Positions 27,442-36,621 of a DNA stretch of 64,000 nucleotides are shown piece after piece. The DNA is from Flavobacterium anhuiense (GTDB lineage: Bacteria > Bacteroidota > Bacteroidia > Flavobacteriales > Flavobacteriaceae). The stretch is taken from assembly GCF_004151235.1 (NCBI RefSeq), contig NZ_JUIV01000008.1, positions 62,001 through 126,000 of the forward strand, given 5' to 3'. The position numbers and the translations under genes are program-made. Numbering within the stretch: the stretch's first letter is position 1; every line of letters begins with the position of its first letter. The notes beneath the pieces were generated by a model, which searched no databases, had not been told where the DNA came from, and worked only from the letters and a program-made list of their open reading frames with translations.

Positions 27442-28322
27442 AAGCGCAGTTTTATTTCAAGAGGGATATATTTTATAAATAACCAAAAATCTAAGGTTCT
27501 GTAGGCTTTTTCCATTTCAAAATGCAGTCTTTTCATCAGCGCCTTATTCTCTTCTTGTGTTTTATTTAATGCAATTGCCTTTTTTATAACCACATAGGAG
27601 GAATGGTTTATTTTTCTGGTTCGCGAATTAAATTTTTTATAAAATTGATTGCCCAAAGAAGAACCAACTTCTCTTTTTTGAACTAAAATGGAATCAATGA
27701 ATTCAAAATTATAATTTCTGGAAGCTCTAATCCAAAAGTCCAAATCTTCATAAGCAAGATTTTCGTCGTAACCATTAAGCTGTTCCAAAACGTCTCGTTT
27801 CATCATTGAGGAGACAGAACAAATCATGCTGCTTTGGTTTAACATTGCTAAATAAATATCTCCTGAAGCGGGTTTTTTTATCGTTTTTTTTTCGGTGTCA
27901 ACTTCATAATAATAACGAATATGATCGTTGTTTTCTGAAATTACTTCGGCATTTCCGTAAACTACTGCAAGATTTTTTTTATTGGAACTTAAGAAAGTAT
28001 TCACTTGTTTTTCAATACAGTCCTTCAATAAAATATCATCAGCAGCTAAATCTATTATATATTCTCCTTTTGCAAATTGAAATGCTTTATTAAATGTTTT
28101 AGTATTTCCTAAGTTAATTTTGCTTGAAATAAACTGAACTGTTGGATAATCTTTAAGCCAATCTACGATAACTTTTTTAGAATCATCATTGCTGCAGTCG
28201 TCTGCAACAATAAGTTCAATGTTTTGATAGCTTTGGTTTAGTACCGAATTTAATGCTTCAACTACAAACTTTTCATGATTGTAACATAAACAGATAACAG
28301 AAACTAAAGGTAGGTTTTGCAT
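27438..28322 (-). CDS. Glycosyltransferase family 2
   Basis: A 294-residue GT-A fold enzyme: LVSVICLCYNHEKFV at the N-terminus, IELIVADDCSNDDS, then the catalytic metal site IDLAADDILL and the acceptor-side ENLAYEDLDFWIRASR (ED). I use the ATG at 28322, directly before the family start. An ATG eight codons upstream is possible. It is on the minus strand inside an otherwise plus-strand polysaccharide locus. Donor and acceptor sugars unknown. Confidence 0.9.
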   Translation of the reverse strand: MQNLPLVSVICLCYNHEKFVVEALNSVLNQSYQNIELIVADDCSNDDSKKVIVDWLKDYPTVQFISSKINLGNTKTFNKAFQFAKGEYIIDLAADDILLKDCIEKQVNTFLSSNKKNLAVVYGNAEVISENNDHIRYYYEVDTEKKTIKKPASGDIYLAMLNQSSMICSVSSMMKRDVLEQLNGYDENLAYEDLDFWIRASRNYNFEFIDSILVQKREVGSSLGNQFYKKFNSRTRKINHSSYVVIKKAIALNKTQEENKALMKRLHFEMEKAYRTLDFWLFIKYIPLEIKLRF

Positions 28323-28425
28323 AAAAAGAATTGCGGTTTGAAACATCCAAAATTAATGAATATTGTAAAGGTTTTATAAAAATTAAATGACAAACTATAT
28401 TTAGTATTTCTATATTTGTTTTACT

Positions 28426-29271
28426 ATGAAAAATGAGGCAAATAGCTTTTTTGAAGAAGATGACATCGAAATTTTAATTTCTACAATGAATCGAGATTCA
28501 TTAGATTTTTTGATTCCTATGTTTCCTTATTCGCATTTTTCTAATTTTTCAATTTTAATTGTAAATCAAACCCAAAAAGAGAAAATTTTAACTTCAGATT
28601 TTTCTAATATAAGAGTTATAAATTCCTTCGAAAAAGGTCTGGCAAAAAGCCGAAATTTAGCTTTTGAAAATGCTATCGGAAAAATTCTAGTCGTTGCTGA
28701 TGATGATGTTGTATATCAAGAAGGATTTACCGCCAAAATAGTCGATGCTTATAATAGATTTCCTAAAGCTGCAGTAATAAATTTTTCAATGATAAATTCT
28801 AACGGAGATGTAATTAAAAAATATCCTTCTTGCACTAAAACTAATTTGAGTATTTTCGATATACTGAATACAAGTTCAATAGAAATGACTTTAAATAAAA
28901 AGCGTATTGACGAAACTAAAATACGATTTGATGAAAACTTTGGTTTAGGCGCAGTTTTCGAAATGGGTGAAGAAGCCATTTTTTTATCAGATTTGAAAGC
29001 AAACCAGAAACAGCTTGTATTTGAACCTCAGTTAATTGTGATTCATGAAAATCAGACTTCTTCAGAAAAGAAAAGTCTGGTTGATAAATATTACATACAA
29101 GGCGCTCTGTTTTCGAGAATGTTTAAGACGAAATATATTTTCTGGCTGTATCTCAAACTGTTTTTTGATTTAAAACAGAAAAAAATAAAATTTGAAAACA
29201 TAAAGACTGTTTTAGAAAGTGCAAAAAAAGGACATATAAAATTTGAACAAATTCAAAATGGAAATAAATAA
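28426..29271 (+). CDS. Glycosyltransferase, GT2-like
   Basis: A 281-residue protein. After an acidic N-terminus comes IEILISTMNRDSLDFL, then KGLAKSRNLAFENAIGKILVVADDDVVYQ, the DDD being the expected metal-binding motif, and GEEAIFLSDLKA as the likely catalytic base region. No membrane segment. A TATATTTG -7-like box lies only 8 bases before the ATG (28411-28418), which would give a nearly leaderless transcript. Its end overlaps the next gene by 14 bases. Confidence 0.85.
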   Translation: MKNEANSFFEEDDIEILISTMNRDSLDFLIPMFPYSHFSNFSILIVNQTQKEKILTSDFSNIRVINSFEKGLAKSRNLAFENAIGKILVVADDDVVYQEGFTAKIVDAYNRFPKAAVINFSMINSNGDVIKKYPSCTKTNLSIFDILNTSSIEMTLNKKRIDETKIRFDENFGLGAVFEMGEEAIFLSDLKANQKQLVFEPQLIVIHENQTSSEKKSLVDKYYIQGALFSRMFKTKYIFWLYLKLFFDLKQKKIKFENIKTVLESAKKGHIKFEQIQNGNK

Positions 29272-29671
29272 TAATGGAATTCAAATTATCCCAATCCCTA
29301 AAATTGAGGAGCGAAGAGGAAATTTATCTGTAATTGAAAATGATACTATTCCTTTTGATATAAAGAGGGTTTATTATTTATATGATGTTCCAACGGGATC
29401 GGAGCGAGGAGGACATGCGCATAAAGATTTGCAACAGTTTCTAGTAGCTTTAAGCGGTAGTTTTGATGTGGTTATAAATGATGGAAAAGAGGAAACAATT
29501 ATTACCTTAAATAAACCATACGAAGGTCTCTTGATTAAATCTGGAATTTGGCGGGAATTGAGAAACTTTTCTTCAGGTTCTATTTGTCTGGTTGTGGCTT
29601 CAGAAGTCTATATCGAAGAAGATTATATTCGGGATTTTGATGAATTTGTAAAATATGCTAATCATAGATAG
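29258..29671 (+). CDS. dTDP-hexose 3,4-ketoisomerase (FdtA/QdtA-like)
   Basis: A 137-residue cupin of the WxcM/FdtA family: EERRGNLSVIEN, then the signature RGGHAHKDLQQFL with its histidines, and a C-terminal IEEDYIRDFDEF. It converts dTDP-4-keto-6-deoxyglucose to its 3-keto isomer, the substrate of the aminotransferase at 25065. I use the ATG at 29258, which overlaps the previous gene by 14 bases. A TTG five codons earlier is less likely. Its 3' end overlaps the convergent glycosyltransferase by 14 bases. Confidence 0.93.
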   Translation: MEINNNGIQIIPIPKIEERRGNLSVIENDTIPFDIKRVYYLYDVPTGSERGGHAHKDLQQFLVALSGSFDVVINDGKEETIITLNKPYEGLLIKSGIWRELRNFSSGSICLVVASEVYIEEDYIRDFDEFVKYANHR

Positions 29672-30593
29672 AAAAATCAAACCCAATTCTTTTTAGAGTG
29701 TTTTTTGATTTTAAAAATATGCGCAGAAAAACAGAAGGCATTTTTAATAAAAGCTGAATTTTTAAACTAATATTTTGTGGGGCAACATCTTTTAGATAAA
29801 AGTTCGCTTTTTCCTTATTTCCAAAAATATAATACCGCAGACCGTATTCGATTCTGTATAAATCTAGAAAATTTTTGAGTGACGAATTTTCTTTTTCAGA
29901 TTGTTTGAACTGTTCAAAATCCATCAGCTTCATTGAGTTTACGTGATTTTTAGTAATACTATTTGGAATGTTGAAATTGTAAATAGCTGTTGTTTTATTT
30001 GTGAGAGCAACAGTATGTTCTATGCCAATTTTAGTCCATAACTCTAAATCTTGGCCATTTGTAACTCCTGGCGTAAATCCTTCAAATTTTTGTAATATTT
30101 CTTTTGGAATTGCCAGAGATGAAGTCCATGTGATTCTAAAAGGTTTGTTCGAGAAAAAATAATCAGGAACAATTCCTCTAAATAATTGATCAATTCCATT
30201 ATAAACAGGAATTTGAAAGTGTTTTTTTGAAATTCTGATTTTGTGGCGTGAACAATAAATGCCACACTCAGGAAAATCATAATATAAATTGGCTAATTCC
30301 TGTAAATGATCCGGAAACCAAAAATCGTCTGCATCCATAAATGCAATCAATTTCCCTTTTGATTTTTTTATCCCGAGATTTCGTGCAACTGAAACGCCTT
30401 GATTTTCTTGATTGTAAACTTGTATTCTGTCATCATTAAAACCGCGTACTAAAGCTTCGCCATTGTCAGTCGATCCATCATTTATCACAATGATTTCATA
30501 ATCAATAAAAGTCTGACTTAGAATACTTTTAATTGTGTTTTCGACATGATTTGCCTTATTGAATAAAGGAATGACAACGGAAAAAAAAGCCAT
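29658..30593 (-). CDS. Glycosyltransferase family 2
   Basis: A 311-residue GT2: FSVVIPLFNKANHVENTI, YEIIVINDGSTDNG, GVSVARNLGIKKSKGKLIAFMDADDFW with the DAD metal site, and GQDLELWTKIG as the acceptor-binding/catalytic base region. It adds one sugar to the surface glycan at the cytoplasmic face. It is followed by no co-directional gene. The glycosyltransferase upstream (30600) ends 6 bases before it, so the two form an operon. Confidence 0.93.
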   Translation of the reverse strand: MAFFSVVIPLFNKANHVENTIKSILSQTFIDYEIIVINDGSTDNGEALVRGFNDDRIQVYNQENQGVSVARNLGIKKSKGKLIAFMDADDFWFPDHLQELANLYYDFPECGIYCSRHKIRISKKHFQIPVYNGIDQLFRGIVPDYFFSNKPFRITWTSSLAIPKEILQKFEGFTPGVTNGQDLELWTKIGIEHTVALTNKTTAIYNFNIPNSITKNHVNSMKLMDFEQFKQSEKENSSLKNFLDLYRIEYGLRYYIFGNKEKANFYLKDVAPQNISLKIQLLLKMPSVFLRIFLKSKNTLKRIGFDFSIYD

Positions 30594-30599
30594 AACTAT

Positions 30600-31484
30600 T
30601 TATTGTTTTAAATCACAATAATAACCCAGTTTATAAAAATCTAATACATATAAATTAGGATTTTTTGAAGTTAAATTATGAAGTATCTGTTTTTTACTTC
30701 TATTATAAATTGATTTTAAAACTCCAGTTAAATGAAGTTTTTTTAAAATTACATAAACCTTAGTTAGCTTAGCGTCTTCTGAATCAATTTTTCCAGAGGA
30801 AATTAAGTTGTAAAGATTTCTAACGGCCTTTTCGGTTTTATTTATAAAGTCTACACTATTTTCATGATTGAAATGAATTAGTGAATTTTCAATGTGAATA
30901 ACAGGAACTGAATTTAACTGCAGCTTCTTTATAAAAACAAGGTCTTCATAACCATATTCATTTATGAATTCAGGAAAAGGATATTGCAGAAGAATTTCCC
31001 TTTTTAAAAGTAAATTCCAAGTAAAAACAAAATCATACTTGTTTTTAAGTCTTTGACTCAAAGATTTAATTTCTCTTTTTCTGCCATATTTCCATCGAAG
31101 TATTTTTTCTTTAGGAGGAATATTGTCAGGGTATTTAACGCCTCCAAAAATTACATCTGGCGTTTTTGATAACAAATCAATATAATTGTTGAGATATGAT
31201 TTACTTTCTGGAAAGGCATCAGCCTCCATAATCAAAACATAATTATATTTTGATTTAGAGCATAATGAGTTGATGTTTCTGCCTCTTCCTAAATTTTCTT
31301 TATTAATGGAAAAAAAGCAGTTTTCTAAAGAATTTATTTGATTGTTTTCGTCAATAAATTTATTGCTAGCATCATCCTGAACAATGATTTCAAAAATAAT
31401 TCCGCAAGAATTGCATTGCTTTACTAATTCGCTTACAAGCGGTAAAACATCATAATTGTAAACCGGAATTAAAATGGAAAGCAT
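30600..31484 (-). CDS. Glycosyltransferase family 2
   Basis: A 294-residue GT2-type enzyme: LSILIPVYNYDVLPLV, FEIIVQDDASNKF, ENLGRGRNINSLCSKSKYNYVLIMEADAFPE with the EAD metal motif, and NEYGYEDLVFIKKL near residue 195. The start codon at 31484 overlaps the stop of ftsE by one to three bases, so the order ftsE - this gene - 29658 forms a minus-strand transcription unit. Donor unknown. Confidence 0.9.
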   Translation of the reverse strand: MLSILIPVYNYDVLPLVSELVKQCNSCGIIFEIIVQDDASNKFIDENNQINSLENCFFSINKENLGRGRNINSLCSKSKYNYVLIMEADAFPESKSYLNNYIDLLSKTPDVIFGGVKYPDNIPPKEKILRWKYGRKREIKSLSQRLKNKYDFVFTWNLLLKREILLQYPFPEFINEYGYEDLVFIKKLQLNSVPVIHIENSLIHFNHENSVDFINKTEKAVRNLYNLISSGKIDSEDAKLTKVYVILKKLHLTGVLKSIYNRSKKQILHNLTSKNPNLYVLDFYKLGYYCDLKQ

Positions 31485-32167
31485 TACACGCTTCTTTGCA
31501 CTACTTCGAAGATTCTTTCATCTTCACATTTTAATGTTTTAGATGGGAATTTCATCAATAAAGCATAATCGTGAGTTGCCATGATAACGGTTTTACCTGC
31601 GGCGTTGATTGCTTTTAGGACTTCCAATACTTCAGAACTCGTTTGCGGATCAAGGTTTCCTGTTGGTTCGTCTGCCAAAATAAACTCTGGGTCGTTAAGC
31701 AATGCTCTTGCAATTGCAACACGCTGCTGTTCTCCTCCAGAAAGCTGATGAGGCATTTTGTTTACAAAATCTTTCATGCCTACTTTATCCAACACTTCAT
31801 CAATTTTGTGCTGCATGGCTTCTTTTTCAACCCATCCTGTAGCTCTCAAAACAAAAAGCATATTGTCTTTTATAGAACGGTCTGGAAGCAGTTTGAAATC
31901 CTGAAATACAATTCCGATTTTACGTCTCAAGTACGGAATATCGTTTTCTTTTAAAGTTGCCAAATCAAATTCAACAATATGTCCTTCACCTTCAATTAGC
32001 GGTAAATCAGCATATAAAGTTTTTAGGAAACTACTTTTCCCAGAACCTGTTTTCCCGATAATGTAGATAAACTCACCATGCTTAACATCTAAATTAATGT
32101 GAGATATAATTTTCCTTCCTTCTTGATATATAGTGACTTCTTTAAGAGACAGTACGGTTTGTGACAT
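31484..32167 (-). CDS. ftsE: Cell division ABC-transporter ATPase FtsE
   Basis: A 227-residue ABC ATPase with Walker A IGKTGSGKSSFLK, Q-loop FQDFKLL, signature LSGGEQQRVAIARAL, Walker B EFILADEPTGNLD and H-loop ATHDYALL. The VFQDFKLLPDRSIKDNM stretch and DEPTGNLDP are characteristic of FtsE, which pairs with the membrane protein FtsX to activate peptidoglycan hydrolases at the septum. No ftsX is adjacent, as is common in Bacteroidota. Two glycosyltransferase genes are coupled downstream. Confidence 0.92.
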   Translation of the reverse strand: MSQTVLSLKEVTIYQEGRKIISHINLDVKHGEFIYIIGKTGSGKSSFLKTLYADLPLIEGEGHIVEFDLATLKENDIPYLRRKIGIVFQDFKLLPDRSIKDNMLFVLRATGWVEKEAMQHKIDEVLDKVGMKDFVNKMPHQLSGGEQQRVAIARALLNDPEFILADEPTGNLDPQTSSEVLEVLKAINAAGKTVIMATHDYALLMKFPSKTLKCEDERIFEVVQRSV

Positions 32168-32501
32168 AATAAAATTGGTTTGAATGGTAAAAGTAATAAG
32201 ATAACGCTTGTATTCAAAATAAATTTGACTGATTTCTGAATAAAATTGCTAAAAAAGGCAAGAAGCAAAATAACCATATAAGCAATGTAAGAGCGATTTA
32301 GTGTCGCATATGTAAAGGTTCTTGCTTATAATAACTTAAATGGCTTAAAATTATTTGTTTTGGAAAGTTTGAGAACCAATAATTTGAACTTTCAGAAAGC
32401 GTAAAACAGCATCGGTTTGATAATTTGTTCATAATAAAACCTCAAAACGTTTCGTTATAACCCTTATAAAATGATACATTTGAATACTAAATATTATTAA
32501 A
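32168..32501. promoter_or_regulatory. Divergent intergenic region upstream of ftsE and the TPR gene
   Basis: No gene in these 334 bases. A -7-type box TACATTTG lies at 32475-32482, 20 bases before the TPR start codon, with only a poor -33 match (TTTCG near 32450). Nothing else recognisable; no repeat arrays. Confidence 0.5.
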
Positions 32502-35500
32502 ATGCGTAAACTTTCCAGGTTCTTTTTATTCCAAATGATCCTTGCTTCGACTATAGCTACGGCACAAAAATCGGCTATTTATACTTACGAATTAAAGGAT
32601 TTTGACAAAGCACTGGCTTTATATAACGATAAACAATACGCTTCGGCTCAATTGATTTTTGAAAAAGTAAAATATAATGCGACTAACGAAGAAGTTCAAT
32701 CAGATTGTGCTTTTTATATTGCTAATTGTGCGATAAGAACCAATAAAGCAAATGCTGATGCTTTGGTAGAAAATTTTGTTAACGACTATCCAACAAGTAC
32801 TAAACAAAATCAAGCTTATATTGAAGCTGCACAGTTTTTCTTTGAGCAAGGAAATTATCCAAAAGCTTTACAGTGGTTTGACAAAGTTGATGAAAGTTAC
32901 ATGAGCAAAGCTGAGTCTGACAAGTTTAACTTCATGAAAGGCTACAGTTATTTTAATGCTAAAAAGAAAAAAGAAGCCACCAATTATTTTAATAAAGTTG
33001 TCAATTCTAAAGAATATGGTTCTCAGGCCAAATATTATTTAGGTTTTATGGCTTATGAAGGCGACGATTACAAAGAGGCGACTAAATATTTTGATGAGGT
33101 TTCTGGCGAAGAAAAATACAAAGAAAAGTTATCGTATTATCAAGCCGATATGAATTTCAAATTAGGAAATTTCCAAAAAGCGATTGATTTAGGATTGGTA
33201 GCCATGAATAAATCTAACGATATTGAAAAATCGGAACTGAATAAAATTATTGGAGAAAGTTATTTCAACCTAAAACAATATGGAAAAGCAATTCCGTATT
33301 TGGAAAAATATGCTGGTAAAAAAGGAAAATGGAATAATACCGATTTTTATCAGTTAGGATATGCGTATTATGAGCAGAAAGACTACGAAAAAGCAATTTC
33401 GCAATTCAATAAAATTATTGAAGGAAAAGATTTCGTTGCTCAGAATGCTTATTACCATTTAGGTTTAAGCTATTTAAATACAGGTAAAAAGCAGGAAGCT
33501 TTAAATGCTTTTAAGAATGCTTCTGAAATGGATTTCAATGCACAAATTCAAGAAGATGCTGCTTTAAATTATGCTAAATTAAGTTACGATATTGGAAATG
33601 CTTATCAAGCCGTTCCAGGTATTTTATTAGATTTCCTTAAAAAATATCCAAATAATTCAAGCCGTGCAGAAGTAGAAAAACTTTTGGTTGATTCTTATAT
33701 TTCTTCTAAAAATTACAAAGAAGCTTTAGTTTTATTAGAAAAAAATAGATCTGCTGAAAACAAAGCTGCGTATCAAAAAGTGCTTTTCTATCGTGGATTG
33801 GAATTGTACAACGAAAATAATTACCAAGAAGCGGGTAAAATGTTCAAAAGTGCGATCAGCGAACAAAAAACACCTGAGTTTACAGCACGTGCCACTTTCT
33901 GGAAAGCAGAAACAGAATATCTGAATGATGATATGCAAAATGCTTTACTGACTTACAAACAGTTTGCTGGAATGGCTGCTGCAAAATCTACAGACGAATA
34001 TAAAAATATCAATTACAATATTGGTTACACGTATTTTAAGCTGAAAGAATATGATCAGGCGGCGAATTCTTTTCAGGCTCAAATCGATAATTCGCCTTCA
34101 GACAAAGTTCGTTTAAACGATTCTTATCTGCGTTTAGGAGATTGTCGTTTCGTGACTTCAAAATATAGTGCTGCTAACGAGGCATACGCAAAAGCAATCG
34201 CTGCAAAAGGTGTAGATGCTGATTATGCGCAATTCCAAAAAGCACTTTCTTACGGATTTATGTCAAATAATACGAAGAAAGTGGATGAATTGAATAACTT
34301 CCTTCAGATGTACAAAAAATCGTCTTACAGAGATGATGCTTTGTTTGAATTAGGAAATACTTACGTTGCCGAAAAGAAAAACGATCAGGCTTTGAAAACG
34401 TATGATCAATTGATTTCAGAATTCCAAAACGGATCTTTTACTTCAAAAGCAATTTTAAAACAAGGTTTGATTTATTACAACTCCGATCGCGATCAGCAGG
34501 CTTTAACGAAATTTAAAAAAGTTGCTGCAGAATTTCCGAAAACTCCAGAGGCTTTAGAGGCAGTAGCAACCGCAAGATTAATTTATGTTGATTCTGGAAA
34601 AGTAGACGAATATGCAACTTGGGTTCGTACTTTAGATTTTGTTGAGGTTTCAGATGCTGAATTAGACAATGATACTTACGATGCTGCTTTCAAACAATAT
34701 AGTCAAAATAATAGCAAAGCGGCAATTACAGGTTTTGGCAGCTATGTGAGCAAATTCCCAGCTGGATTACACGCTTTAGAGGCTAACTTCTATTTAGCAC
34801 AACTGTATTATGCTGATGGTTCTGAAACAAAATCAGCATCAAATTATCAATATGTAATAGATCAGCCTAGAAATGAATTTACAGAGCAGGCTTTAAATAG
34901 ATTGGCTCAGATTTACTTAAAAGCAAAAGATTGTGATAAAGCGATTCCAGTTTTAAAACGTCTAGAAAGCGAAGCAGACTATCCGCAGAACAAAACTTTT
35001 GCGCAAGCAAACCTAATGAAATGTTATTATGACAAAAAAGATTATGACAATTCGGTTACTGCTGCAGAGAAAGTTTTAGAAAACCCAAAATCAGATGCTG
35101 GAGTAAAAGCCAATGCTCAAATCATTGTAGCAAGAGCGGCGATTCAAACAGGAAATGAAGATAAAGCTAAAACAGCGTACGCTAAATTAATGACAACTTC
35201 AAAAGGAGAATTAGCTGCAGAAGCTTTGTATTATGATGCATACTTTAAAACGAAGGAAGGAAAATATGATGCTTCTAATACTGCGGTTCAAAAACTGGCA
35301 AAAAGCTATTCGGCTTATAAATATTATGGAGCAAAAGGCTTAGTGTTAATGGCGAAAAACTTCTACGGATTAAAAGACAGTTATCAGGCGACATATATTT
35401 TGGATAACGTAATCAATAATTTTACAGATTATCCAGATGTTGTCGAAGAAGCGAAAAAAGAATTAGGAGCTATTAAAGCGGAAGAGTCAAAAACAAATTC

Positions 35501-35516
35501 GTCGATTAATAGATAG
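32502..35516 (+). CDS. Large exported tetratricopeptide-repeat protein
   Basis: A 1004-residue protein with a signal peptide (FFLFQMILASTIATAQ) followed almost entirely by TPR units, for example YLGFMAYEGDDYKEATKYFDEV and YHLGLSYLNTGKKQEALNAF. I estimate more than 20 repeats. It is periplasmic or anchored to the outer membrane from inside and should act as a protein-binding scaffold. The PhzF gene and an outer-membrane barrel gene (36622) lie downstream on the same strand. A functional pair with the barrel is my inference. The start follows a -7-like box. Confidence 0.9.
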   Translation: MRKLSRFFLFQMILASTIATAQKSAIYTYELKDFDKALALYNDKQYASAQLIFEKVKYNATNEEVQSDCAFYIANCAIRTNKANADALVENFVNDYPTSTKQNQAYIEAAQFFFEQGNYPKALQWFDKVDESYMSKAESDKFNFMKGYSYFNAKKKKEATNYFNKVVNSKEYGSQAKYYLGFMAYEGDDYKEATKYFDEVSGEEKYKEKLSYYQADMNFKLGNFQKAIDLGLVAMNKSNDIEKSELNKIIGESYFNLKQYGKAIPYLEKYAGKKGKWNNTDFYQLGYAYYEQKDYEKAISQFNKIIEGKDFVAQNAYYHLGLSYLNTGKKQEALNAFKNASEMDFNAQIQEDAALNYAKLSYDIGNAYQAVPGILLDFLKKYPNNSSRAEVEKLLVDSYISSKNYKEALVLLEKNRSAENKAAYQKVLFYRGLELYNENNYQEAGKMFKSAISEQKTPEFTARATFWKAETEYLNDDMQNALLTYKQFAGMAAAKSTDEYKNINYNIGYTYFKLKEYDQAANSFQAQIDNSPSDKVRLNDSYLRLGDCRFVTSKYSAANEAYAKAIAAKGVDADYAQFQKALSYGFMSNNTKKVDELNNFLQMYKKSSYRDDALFELGNTYVAEKKNDQALKTYDQLISEFQNGSFTSKAILKQGLIYYNSDRDQQALTKFKKVAAEFPKTPEALEAVATARLIYVDSGKVDEYATWVRTLDFVEVSDAELDNDTYDAAFKQYSQNNSKAAITGFGSYVSKFPAGLHALEANFYLAQLYYADGSETKSASNYQYVIDQPRNEFTEQALNRLAQIYLKAKDCDKAIPVLKRLESEADYPQNKTFAQANLMKCYYDKKDYDNSVTAAEKVLENPKSDAGVKANAQIIVARAAIQTGNEDKAKTAYAKLMTTSKGELAAEALYYDAYFKTKEGKYDASNTAVQKLAKSYSAYKYYGAKGLVLMAKNFYGLKDSYQATYILDNVINNFTDYPDVVEEAKKELGAIKAEESKTNSSINR

Positions 35517-35606
35517 AAAAATAGAAGAAAGAGCAAAGAAGCAAGATTTCAATGAAAAGTCTTTTCTCTTGCTTCTTGTCTCTATTCTTTAAAAAAAAAG
35601 AAAGAA

Positions 35607-36470
35607 ATGAGTTTACCTTTTTACATAGTTGATGTTTTTGCTGATAAGAAATATGCTGGAAATCAGTTGGCGGTTTTTTTAGATGCTGAGAATTTAAGTT
35701 CGAAAGAAATGCAGCAGATTGCGCGTGAGATTAATTTTGCGGAAAGTACATTTGTAACGAAACTGGACAAAGAAAACAATAAAGCAGAAATAAGAATTTT
35801 TACTCCTGCGCATGAAATGCAATTTGCAGGTCATCCTATCATTGGGACTTCTTGGGTCTTGATGAATAAGATTTTTGAAAACTCGCCTAACGAAATAAAA
35901 TTAGAAGTTCCGATTGGGCCAATTGCAATCAATAAAACCGAAGATTTGATTTGGTTGAAAGCGGCTCAGCCAAAGTTTTGGGATGTTTTTGCAAAAGAAG
36001 ATTTTCCGTCTTTCAGCAACTTGACAATTGATGATTTTGATAATCAATATCTAATACAAGAAGTGACTACGGGAAGTGCATTTGTAATTGTTCCGTTAAA
36101 CAGCAAGAGAGCTTTGGAGAATTTGGTTTTAGATAAAGATAAAACCGATAAATGGTTAAAACAGCATTGTAAAACAGATCACAGAGGGCTGTATTTTTAT
36201 AGTTTTGAAGATTCGAAGCTGGCAACTAGAATGTTATGTGTAGAAAATAATCAATTGGTTGAAGATGCAGCAACAGGAAGCGCAAGTACTTGTCTGCAGG
36301 CCTATCTTTTAAAATATCATTCCCCACAAATTGAAGTGACAAACCATCAGGGAGATTATATTGGTCGTCCATCTGAAATTTATTTTAATGGAAAACTTAG
36401 CGGAGATCTGTTTGATATTAGAATAGGAGGAAAAGCTCAATTTGTTGCCAAAGGCGAGTGGGAAGCGTAA
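35607..36470 (+). CDS. PhzF-family isomerase/epimerase
   Basis: A 287-residue protein with the diaminopimelate-epimerase-like fold of the PhzF family: FYIVDVFADKKYAGNQLAVF at the N-terminus, then REINFAESTFV with the catalytic glutamate, HEMQFAGHPIIGTSW, and EDAATGSASTCLQAYL in the second half. Cytoplasmic. Substrate unknown, as for most bacterial PhzF-like proteins outside phenazine clusters. ATG start at 35607. Confidence 0.93.
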   Translation: MSLPFYIVDVFADKKYAGNQLAVFLDAENLSSKEMQQIAREINFAESTFVTKLDKENNKAEIRIFTPAHEMQFAGHPIIGTSWVLMNKIFENSPNEIKLEVPIGPIAINKTEDLIWLKAAQPKFWDVFAKEDFPSFSNLTIDDFDNQYLIQEVTTGSAFVIVPLNSKRALENLVLDKDKTDKWLKQHCKTDHRGLYFYSFEDSKLATRMLCVENNQLVEDAATGSASTCLQAYLLKYHSPQIEVTNHQGDYIGRPSEIYFNGKLSGDLFDIRIGGKAQFVAKGEWEA

Positions 36471-36621
36471 TTGATTTTAGATTTTAGAATGTAGATTTTA
36501 GATTTACGAAAAAAGAAAATAGAATATAGAAAATAGAACAAAGAGTTTGAGTAAAAGAATTGAGATATAGCAAAGGTCTATATTCTATCATCTTTTCTCT
36601 ATACTCTCAAATAAAAGAAAC

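Noticed and set aside
28411-28425. Leaderless promoter of the glycosyltransferase at 28426
   Set aside because: The TATATTTG box is only 8 bases before the ATG and no -33 TTG is at the right distance, so it could be chance in AT-rich sequence. Mentioned only in the gene entry.
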